Below, piece after piece: positions 1-5,156 of a stretch of DNA of 5,951 bases. The first letter of the stretch is position 1, and every line of letters begins with the position of its first letter. The notes under the pieces were generated by a model, which was not told the DNA's origin, did not search any database, and saw only the letters and a program-made list of their open reading frames with translations. Origin of the DNA: Candidatus Poseidoniia archaeon (GTDB lineage Archaea; Thermoplasmatota; Poseidoniia; MGIII; CG-Epi1); assembly GCA_029941645.1 (NCBI GenBank), contig JAPYSZ010000059.1:1-5951 (forward strand), given 5' to 3'. A program made the position numbers and the translations under genes.

Positions 1-1
1 C

Positions 2-103
2 CCCACCAAAGAACAAAACAACCACAGTATTAAATTAAACAAAGGCGTCAGGGGGGTGTCAAGAATTGAAGATGAATTTGTTGAATTTATGAGTACTCCA
101 TAA
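2..103 (+). CDS. C-terminal end of an unidentified protein (partial, runs off the left edge)
   Basis: This is the only plus-strand frame open from the window edge; the other two hit stops within about 36 bases. It gives 33 residues ending in RIEDEFVEFMSTP and a TAA stop at 101-103. The acidic, amphipathic-looking end is protein-like, but nothing in it identifies a family. The stop codon directly abuts the stop codon of the convergent EF-hand gene (104-106, opposite strand) with no base between. That clean tail-to-tail junction supports it being a real gene end rather than a chance open frame. With only 33 codons, chance openness cannot be excluded. Confidence 0.5.
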   Translation, partial: PTKEQNNHSIKLNKGVRGVSRIEDEFVEFMSTP

Positions 104-802
104 TTAAGGTTGACTCTCTTTCAACTCATCTAAAGTTAACTTTCCATCACCATCTTTATCTGCTTTTTCAAAATCTTCTTCATATTCTTTAATTTCCTCG
201 TCTGTTAGATGATCTTCCCCACCAATTCTCAAAAATTCTGTGAAATCTATGGTGCCATCTTTGTTAGTATCAGCTTTGAGAAACAGATTTGTAAGCATTT
301 TATTTTTATAAGATTCCATTCTTTCGACCATTTTTGTACCTTTTCTAAAACGAAAATCATAACCTCCATTTTTAGTTTTAACTAAAATCTGACTCTTCCA
401 GGGCTCTTTGAACATATTTATAATCATTAATAATAGTAGTAAACTATCTAAAATTGCAACTATTATGATTCCTGGAGATGCTGGAAGGTCTGTACAATCT
501 GTGTCGCACCAAATGAAATGGTATAATGCATTTACAGGCAAACCTATGAAAATATAAAGTATTATTCCTAGGATTCCAAGGAATATAATCGGTACGATTA
601 TGTGATTTACTCTTTGGAAATTTTTAGACATTAGAATATCACCTGACCGTTTACTATAATTCTGTTTGAAATTAGTTAAACGATCCATTCCAGGATAATA
701 TGTTGATATGTGTTCTTTCTTATCGTCACCTTCTTTCCATTTCCTATATTGTTCTTTAATGAGGTGCTTTTGACTATCATTTTTTTCTAATTCATCGCTC
801 AT
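104..802 (-). CDS. Two-helix membrane protein with a C-terminal EF-hand pair
   Basis: The product is 232 residues. Residues 1-66 are charged and hydrophilic. Two hydrophobic segments follow, about 67-90 and 110-130, separated by a short loop with Cys99 and Cys103. The C-terminal third carries two canonical EF-hand loops: Asp178-Glu189 (DTNKDGTIDFTE) and Asp215-Glu226 (DKDGDGKLTLDE). Both have acidic or Asn ligands at loop positions 1, 3 and 5, Gly at 6, a hydrophobic residue at 8 and Glu at 12, so calcium binding is well supported. Basic residues before the first and after the second helix suggest both ends are cytoplasmic and the cysteine loop is outside (inference). I do not recognise the N-terminal part, and the function is unknown; a calcium-responsive membrane protein is the simplest reading. 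There is no obvious Shine-Dalgarno sequence before the ATG. A TATA-like CTTTAATA at about 838-831 would fit a nearly leaderless transcript. The gene is visibly more AT-rich than the pilin gene upstream of it. Confidence 0.85.
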   Translation of the reverse strand: MSDELEKNDSQKHLIKEQYRKWKEGDDKKEHISTYYPGMDRLTNFKQNYSKRSGDILMSKNFQRVNHIIVPIIFLGILGIILYIFIGLPVNALYHFIWCDTDCTDLPASPGIIIVAILDSLLLLLMIINMFKEPWKSQILVKTKNGGYDFRFRKGTKMVERMESYKNKMLTNLFLKADTNKDGTIDFTEFLRIGGEDHLTDEEIKEYEEDFEKADKDGDGKLTLDELKESQP

Positions 803-916
803 ACGTATATAATTATTAGAGAAACTTATCTATTAAAGCTAACACTCATCGTCAGAACGGGTTTCATGTTTCTCATATTACTATAATAAGATTATCGAAA
901 CAAAAGCTTCACTAAT

Positions 917-979
917 AAAATAAAAATTGCACAGTAATTTTACAACTGAAAGGTAGGGGGAACTGTGCCTCCCCTACCT
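917..979 (-). terminator. Hairpin/possible pseudoknot plus U-rich tract: likely 3' end of the pilin mRNA
   Basis: A perfect 9-bp inverted repeat (951-959 AGGTAGGGG with 971-979 CCCCTACCT, 11-nt loop) lies 27 bases past the pilin stop codon. Seven bases inside the loop (962-968, ACTGTGC) are also perfectly complementary to 929-935 (GCACAGT). Immediately after that arm, in the direction of pilin transcription, the RNA would read AAUUUUUAUUUUAUUAG (928-912). Archaeal termination relies mainly on U-rich tracts, and an upstream structure is compatible with it. The sequence shows the repeats and the tract; terminator function is inferred from position. A six-T run at 987-992 on the other side of the hairpin could equally serve plus-strand transcription, but no plus-strand gene ends here. 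Confidence 0.55.
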
Positions 980-1005
980 AACGTTATTTTTTCAGCTATC
1001 TAACC

Positions 1006-1596
1006 TTATAGCATTCGAGCAGAGCCGATTATGTCTCCACTTGCGTCAAACTGGATATCTAACTTCCAGTTATCTTCTGCTGGTCCATTTGCTGAATTAC
1101 CCAATCCGTAGACCATGAACTGATCTCCGGCAGATAATTTGCCATCACGGTCGTTATCTGAGAAGTGAACTGGATAGTCCGTTCCATCATCTGCAGATAC
1201 GTTACTAGCCCTGCTCTCTAACTGTGAATCACAGTTATCGTCACAGGAGTCGCTGTAACTGGTATCTATACCGTGTTCCTGACCACCAACAATCTGCATT
1301 GCAATTTCTCCAAATCCATTGCCGCCGACATGTGTTGATCCGGTCTCATCTTTCAAGAAGTAGCTGAATCCAGCTAAGTCTTCCTGTTTGCTAACTTTAA
1401 TCACTTCTACGTGATATACGCCACTGCTACTTTCTTCAACGAAGAAAGTTGCAATTGGTGCTGATTCTCCTTGCTCTAGGAAACTGGCTGCCCAAACGTA
1501 CAGCACAGCTGCCAAGACCACAGTAATTGCGACCATTAAAATGACCGCAATAACGGGAGATACACCCTCGTCGTCTTTTACTATTCTGTGTTCCAT
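1006..1596 (-). CDS. Archaeal type IV pilin-like (archaellin/pilin N-terminal domain) surface protein
   Basis: The 196-residue product begins with a short charged leader (residues 1-11, ending DDEG), then VSPVIAVILMVAITVVLAAV and on to about residue 39, a single hydrophobic helix. This is the signature of archaeal class III signal peptides cut by a PibD/FlaK-type prepilin peptidase, probably between Gly11 and Val12. The helix would form the filament core and the rest the exposed head. The head contains an Asp-rich loop at 147-158 (DNDRDGKLSAGD) with the EF-hand-like D-x-D-x-D-G spacing, so calcium binding is likely, and a Cys118-x3-Cys122 pair in an acidic stretch. I see no full pilus operon (no ATPase, platform protein or prepilin peptidase), so it is a lone pilin-like gene in this window. 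It has its own TATA-like element and a good ribosome binding site. Pilin rather than archaellin is favoured by isolation and short length, but this is not certain. Confidence 0.85.
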   Translation of the reverse strand: MEHRIVKDDEGVSPVIAVILMVAITVVLAAVLYVWAASFLEQGESAPIATFFVEESSSGVYHVEVIKVSKQEDLAGFSYFLKDETGSTHVGGNGFGEIAMQIVGGQEHGIDTSYSDSCDDNCDSQLESRASNVSADDGTDYPVHFSDNDRDGKLSAGDQFMVYGLGNSANGPAEDNWKLDIQFDASGDIIGSARML

Positions 1597-1603
1597 GGTT
1601 ACG

Positions 1604-1608
1604 TCCTC
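1604..1608 (-). promoter_or_regulatory. Ribosome binding site of the pilin-like gene
   Basis: GAGGA (minus strand) sits 7 nt before the ATG of the pilin-like gene. It is among the clearest Shine-Dalgarno matches in the window and supports the start at 1596 and a leadered, well-translated mRNA. Confidence 0.6.
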
Positions 1609-1668
1609 TTTTTTTTGGCAATTACACCTTGGTTGATGAACTGCCGGAGCATTACATTCTACAGACAG

Positions 1669-1678
1669 TATATAAAAA
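1669..1678 (-). promoter_or_regulatory. TATA-box-like element of the pilin-like gene
   Basis: On the minus strand this reads TTTTTATATA, a good archaeal TATA-box match, inside the 115-nt gap between proS and the pilin-like gene. It lies about 75 nt before the ATG. With transcription starting some 25 nt downstream, the leader would be about 45-55 nt and would include the GAGGA site. The T-run may also help end the proS transcript. Function is inferred from sequence and place. Confidence 0.5.
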
Positions 1679-1711
1679 CTAACATTGTATTTTAACTATA
1701 TCGTTTATAAT

Positions 1712-3238
1712 TCAATACGTTTTTGCCAAATATACGCGGTTCTGTGTTGGCTGTCCAGTCATTACACATGACCTGCTTTTTGAATAAGAAGTTGTGGAAT
1801 TTCCGAGGAAAGAAAGGTCTGTACTTTTTTCAATCATTTCGGCCTCTGCATCGTTTCCATCAAAAGCCATTTCGTAAACAATCCCTGATTGAATTTGTTC
1901 ATCAAAAACTAGTTTATTGCCGTCTACTGAAAAATTAGGTAAGTCTCTGATACAAGATTTGAAATGTTCCATACTATTTTTGTTCATGTCTTCACCTACT
2001 GCTGCCAATTCATTCTCTACGGCCTCTATGAGGTCATCAATAGGATGGCTGGTCTTTCCTCCGGTTCTTCTAACACACATTACGGAATTGTTTGCCAAAT
2101 CTCTAGGGCCTATTTCTATTCTTAATGGAACGCCTTTGATTTCCCAATCATAGTATTTTTGACCTGGGCGTATGTCTCGTGCATCTATTCTAGCTCTAAT
2201 TCCAGCTTCTTTCAATTTGGATACCAGCTTTTCCGCTTCAGATACCATATCCTCAGAAGATTGCTTTGATATTATTGGAATTACAATAACTTGAATCGGT
2301 GCAACACTTGGTGGCATTACCAATCCTTGATTGTCTCCATGATTTGCAACTATAGCCCCTAACAATCTTTCAGACATTCCATATGTTGTTTGATGTACGA
2401 ACTGTTGTTCCCCCGAATCATCTTCATATGTCACATCAAAAGCTCTGGCCCATTGATCCCTATAATGATGTACTGAGGCTACTTGCAAAGTTCGCCCATC
2501 TGGCATTATTACATCTATTGCAATCGTATACCAAGCTCCAGGGAATGTGTCCCATACGGGGCGTTTTGTAACTAATACAGGTAATTTCAAATCATTCATT
2601 AGGTTTTGAACAATTTCTAAATCTTCTTCGATTTGACGTGTTGCATCAGCTTCATCGATATGCGCCGTATGGGCTTCAAAGAAATGTATTTCTCTAACTC
2701 TTATGAATGATCTAGTTTGTTTTGTCTCATATCTAAATGTATTAACCATTTGATAGATTTTTAGAGGTAAATCTGCATGTGAACGGATCCATAATGGAAA
2801 CATAGTATACATTGCCGTTTCACTTGTTGGTCTAAGGAACATTGATTTTTCTAATTCAGTTTCACCTGCATGACGAATCCAATACACTTCTTTTGCGAAC
2901 CCGCCTACTTCATCCTCCATTCTCAGTTCAGAAGGGTCAACGCCCTGTTCCCTAGCTGCCTTCAACAGAGAAACTAAACGATTTTCTTTGTCAAGTAAAT
3001 CTTCTGGAATGAGTAAAGGAAAATTGACCTCTTCATGTTCAGTTCTATCCATTTCCTTATGTGTTAAGTCATCTATTAATCGCATAGTTTTCCAACCATA
3101 AGGTCTCCAAACATCCATTCCCTTTATGGGATATCTTTTGTCTACTAACTCGGCGGCTTCAACAATGAAAGGATACCATTCTTTGAAGTCTGTTTTGGAA
3201 GGAATTCCGCGTTTAGCTGCTGCTGGAGTCTTACTCAT
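1712..3238 (-). CDS. proS: Prolyl-tRNA synthetase, archaeal/eukaryotic type
   Basis: This is a cytoplasmic class II synthetase that charges tRNA-Pro with proline using ATP. From the ATG at 3238 it has 508 residues; a TTG two codons upstream (3244) is possible but less likely, and neither has a clear Shine-Dalgarno sequence. Visible landmarks are the N-terminal entry FKEWYPFIVEAAELVDKR, the proline/ATP-site RPTSE (136-140), motif 2 with FRYE (168-171) and RVRE (180-183), motif 3 region HQTTYGMSER (282-291), and then HGDNQGLVMPP (300-310). The anticodon-binding domain follows at about 311-410, starting VAPIQVIVIPI and including DIRPGQKYYDWEIKG. The C-terminal extension ends in the family's terminal tyrosine (LAKTY). 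There is no bacterial-type editing insertion between motifs 2 and 3, confirming the archaeal/eukaryotic class. Oddly, the C-terminal zinc module keeps only one of its usual cysteines (Cys491). It is probably the last gene of the operon, 28 nt after the signal peptidase gene. Confidence 0.96.
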   Translation of the reverse strand: MSKTPAAAKRGIPSKTDFKEWYPFIVEAAELVDKRYPIKGMDVWRPYGWKTMRLIDDLTHKEMDRTEHEEVNFPLLIPEDLLDKENRLVSLLKAAREQGVDPSELRMEDEVGGFAKEVYWIRHAGETELEKSMFLRPTSETAMYTMFPLWIRSHADLPLKIYQMVNTFRYETKQTRSFIRVREIHFFEAHTAHIDEADATRQIEEDLEIVQNLMNDLKLPVLVTKRPVWDTFPGAWYTIAIDVIMPDGRTLQVASVHHYRDQWARAFDVTYEDDSGEQQFVHQTTYGMSERLLGAIVANHGDNQGLVMPPSVAPIQVIVIPIISKQSSEDMVSEAEKLVSKLKEAGIRARIDARDIRPGQKYYDWEIKGVPLRIEIGPRDLANNSVMCVRRTGGKTSHPIDDLIEAVENELAAVGEDMNKNSMEHFKSCIRDLPNFSVDGNKLVFDEQIQSGIVYEMAFDGNDAEAEMIEKSTDLSFLGNSTTSYSKSRSCVMTGQPTQNRVYLAKTY

Positions 3239-3266
3239 GCTCAATTAGTGCTTTATTTTGCTGTAA

Positions 3267-4094
3267 TTAACGCTTACTCTTCTTTTTAGGAGTCTTGTTA
3301 GCCTGATAGGATTCCCAAGCTTTACCCGCTAAAAAAGGGCCTACCAAAACCATAATCATTGATACCCAGAGCATTGTACGGCATTCTGGTGGAGCTTCAT
3401 AATAATTATCCGGTTGTGTAACTCGTAACTTAATCAAACCAAACCACGGTAATTCTCCTCTTGCCATTCCAACCACCCAATCTGGATTAACCGGTTGTAC
3501 TTTCTTGTTCGTTATATCATAGTGCCCGAATTGATCTGGAAACTTGTTTCCAGGATAGGAATCTCCCTTTGTTATATAGCCTGATGATTCTAAATTGGAA
3601 AGTGAATGTGCGGCATCAGGTAAGCCTATCTCACTAAGGATTATTTTACCTTCAAAATAAAGGTTTATTTCAGGGATGTAATATGTTCCATTGTCAAGAA
3701 CGTCAACCCAAGCCATTGCTCTATGTATTACGGGAGTAACTGGTTGACCGTCATATGTCTTAATTCCATTTTTGTAGTATACTATTACATCACCATAATC
3801 TCCATATTTCTTATAGTCTGTTTTCTTTCCTTCAAGATATGTGACTATATCCTTTTTTTCTGCTTTCTTAACTACTACTAAATCTCCTGTATCAATGATT
3901 CCAATATGTGAATATCTTGGTTCTGGATAAAGTGGATTATCATCATGTTCCATAGAACCTGACTCGATAACTACCATCGGGGGCCAATTTCCACTATAGG
4001 CAAAAGTTAGTAGAAAAACGATTACAACGCTACCAATTGCTATGCCCACATCTTTTACAGTGTCTGGCAGGTTAAGTCCATCTGATTCAGGCAT
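3267..4094 (-). CDS. Signal peptidase I, archaeal Sec11-like (S26B)
   Basis: This membrane serine protease removes signal peptides from exported pre-proteins. Its 275 residues contain an N-terminal transmembrane helix (about 17-34) followed by the nucleophile box ESGSMEH with Ser47. Next come GDLVVVKK (70-77), the general-base box VIHRAMAWV with His124 (His rather than Lys, the archaeal/ER type), and the acidic box TKGDSYPGNKFPDQ with Asp178 and Asp187. The closing box is VVGMARGELPWFGLI (207-221). A second hydrophobic helix (about 239-257) precedes a very basic tail (KTPKKKSKR). The protein is longer than typical Sec11 proteins because of extra segments around 85-118 and 130-172. The AGGA at 4107-4104 lies 9 nt before the ATG and overlaps the upstream stop codon, so translation is probably coupled to the zinc-ribbon gene. 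It may process secreted proteins generally; the pilin-like protein needs a different peptidase. Confidence 0.93.
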   Translation of the reverse strand: MPESDGLNLPDTVKDVGIAIGSVVIVFLLTFAYSGNWPPMVVIESGSMEHDDNPLYPEPRYSHIGIIDTGDLVVVKKAEKKDIVTYLEGKKTDYKKYGDYGDVIVYYKNGIKTYDGQPVTPVIHRAMAWVDVLDNGTYYIPEINLYFEGKIILSEIGLPDAAHSLSNLESSGYITKGDSYPGNKFPDQFGHYDITNKKVQPVNPDWVVGMARGELPWFGLIKLRVTQPDNYYEAPPECRTMLWVSMIMVLVGPFLAGKAWESYQANKTPKKKSKR

Positions 4095-4105
4095 CTAGGA
4101 ATTTC

Positions 4106-4762
4106 CTATAATGACTTGCGCGGTCTCTTGATTTTTTTAACTTTGCGAACCTTACGGTTGCTGTGACTAGAGTGTGATTTGCCAAAATCGGTTCCCAAAT
4201 CATCCGAGGCTGTTCTAACTCCCGAATCTGAATCTTCTGTATTGTCTGAAGGTGCATCATTGGGTGCTGGTGAATTGAAGTCTCCCAATAAATCATCCAA
4301 TGGATCACCTATGCTTGAAGGGGGGGGATCGGGTTGCGATATTGGAGAAGGTATTGGTTCTACTGCTGGTGCAGATTCGGCCTTTTTCATATCTCCGCCA
4401 CACATAGGGCATTTACTGAATTCACTTGATTGAAACTCTTTACCGCATGACTGGCATGTTGATGATGAAGAATTGCCGGTAGAAGGGGGCGGAGCTGGTA
4501 TACTGCTGGCAGTACTTTCTCCCTTTTCTTCTTGGTTAACATAAGGGTTGAAGTTGCTATCTCCTAATAAATCACCTAAATCTTCATCTCGAGATTTAGG
4601 AGCTTCAGGATTGGTTTGATCAGCTAATTCGGGATTGGTGTCGCCGCCGCCTAATTTACGGCGCTGTTCTGCATAAAATGCATCTCTTTCAGCAAATAAT
4701 TCTTTAGTATCATCTGAATAATCGAATTTTTTCTTTTCTTCCTTCTTCTTGAAAAATCCCAT
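4106..4762 (-). CDS. Disordered acidic protein with a central zinc ribbon, function unknown
   Basis: I do not recognise a family. The 218 residues begin with a Lys/Glu-rich segment (MGFFKKKEEKKKFDYSDD) and a short probable helix (about 18-36). Then come long Pro/Ser/Asp/Gly/Asn-rich stretches that look disordered, and a compact zinc ribbon CQSC-x11-CPMC (Cys103, Cys106, Cys118, Cys121). The tail is strongly basic (NRKVRKVKKIKRPRKSL). A short acidic-hydrophobic motif, LxDLLGDxN, occurs on each side of the ribbon (62-70 and 155-163). There is no signal peptide or membrane helix, so it is probably cytoplasmic. The basic tail could touch nucleic acid or the membrane surface, and the repeated motif could be a docking peptide; both are guesses. 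It lies 38 nt after pth2 and 11 nt before the signal peptidase gene. A weak AGGTGG lies 13 nt before the ATG, and a TATA-like tract lies further upstream. Confidence 0.85.
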   Translation of the reverse strand: MGFFKKKEEKKKFDYSDDTKELFAERDAFYAEQRRKLGGGDTNPELADQTNPEAPKSRDEDLGDLLGDSNFNPYVNQEEKGESTASSIPAPPPSTGNSSSSTCQSCGKEFQSSEFSKCPMCGGDMKKAESAPAVEPIPSPISQPDPPPSSIGDPLDDLLGDFNSPAPNDAPSDNTEDSDSGVRTASDDLGTDFGKSHSSHSNRKVRKVKKIKRPRKSL

Positions 4763-4782
4763 AATTCTATGATAACCACCTG

Positions 4783-4792
4783 ATAAATAAAG
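4783..4792 (-). promoter_or_regulatory. Possible internal TATA-like element before the zinc-ribbon gene
   Basis: The minus strand reads CTTTATTTAT in the 38-nt gap after pth2, the widest gap within the operon. Its centre is about 25 nt before the ATG, the spacing expected for a leaderless archaeal start. The match to a TATA box is only moderate, and the gene also has a weak Shine-Dalgarno-like AGGTGG, so this is tentative. Confidence 0.25.
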
Positions 4793-4800
4793 AATTGGGT

Positions 4801-5154
4801 TTAGAAAAGAGAGTAACTTCCTGTGATTAAATCTATTTCAGAATCTGATGCAGGACCTATTCCTAAACATGTAATAGTACTTGGAGGAACTTCGGTTAAA
4901 CCTGCATCAGTCACGAGACTCGAAACCAGACCTACTTCTCTAGCATGCTGTTGCAACTTACGAAGTGTTGATTCATTTTCTCCCTTAACAACGACCTTTT
5001 TCTGCCCTTCATCAAACCAATTACGGAAATTTGTGGAAGATGATTTCTTAGCTTTCAGAGCACAGTTAACTGCTGCGTGGGCTACTTGAGCTGCCATTTT
5101 CCCTTTAGAAATACCTAAATCTGTACGGACTACAATTACTAACTTATATTCCAA
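4801..5154 (-). CDS. pth2: Peptidyl-tRNA hydrolase, archaeal Pth2 type
   Basis: The enzyme releases tRNA from peptidyl-tRNAs that drop off stalled ribosomes, in the cytoplasm. The 117-residue length is normal for Pth2, and the whole fold is present. The N-terminal strand KLVIVVRTDLGISKGKMAAQ (residues 4-23) runs into VAHAAV, with Lys17, Lys19 and His26 in the active-site region. Then come QKKVVVKG (51-58), VTDAGLTEVPP (81-91) with Asp83, TITCLGIGP (93-101), and the closing EIDLITGSYSLF. The start codon is TTG at 5154-5152. It is the only standard start that keeps the first strand, and it has a strong GAGGA 6 nt upstream; the next in-frame Met (20) would delete the active site. It lies 2 nt after the DUF1616 stop, so translation is probably coupled. 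Gly14 and Ile15 replace residues that vary in the family, and nothing looks broken. Confidence 0.96.
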   Translation of the reverse strand: MEYKLVIVVRTDLGISKGKMAAQVAHAAVNCALKAKKSSSTNFRNWFDEGQKKVVVKGENESTLRKLQQHAREVGLVSSLVTDAGLTEVPPSTITCLGIGPASDSEIDLITGSYSLF

Positions 5155-5156
5155 AA

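Noticed and set aside
825..866. Tiny minus-strand frame MKPVLTMSVSFNR in the leader of the EF-hand gene
   Set aside because: Thirteen codons, no clear ribosome site and no sign of an attenuation structure.
819..874. Seven-base inverted repeat GAGAAAC / GTTTCTC upstream of the EF-hand gene
   Set aside because: It is short, has 42 nt between the arms and lies in AT-rich sequence where such matches arise by chance. There is no extension beyond 7 bp.
1436..1621. Open frame of 61 codons on the minus strand beginning MPKKRGRN
   Set aside because: It lies out of frame over the pilin start and signal helix, has a TTG start and an Arg/Cys-rich composition typical of a shadow frame.
1723..2571. Three plus-strand open frames inside proS
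   Set aside because: They are antisense to a complete, conserved synthetase and encode no recognisable domain.
4096..4108. Palindrome TAGGAA-T-TTCCTA at the zinc-ribbon/signal peptidase junction
   Set aside because: It is formed by a stop codon plus Shine-Dalgarno bases. Six bp around a single base cannot form a stable hairpin, and no protein site is recognised.
4087..4308. Minus-strand open frame of 73 codons across the zinc-ribbon/signal peptidase junction
   Set aside because: It overlaps the well-supported 3' end of the zinc-ribbon gene in another frame, is rich in Met/His/Trp and has no ribosome site.
4823..5089. Plus-strand open frame of 88 codons opposite pth2
   Set aside because: It mirrors the codons of pth2 and has no motif or initiation signal of its own.
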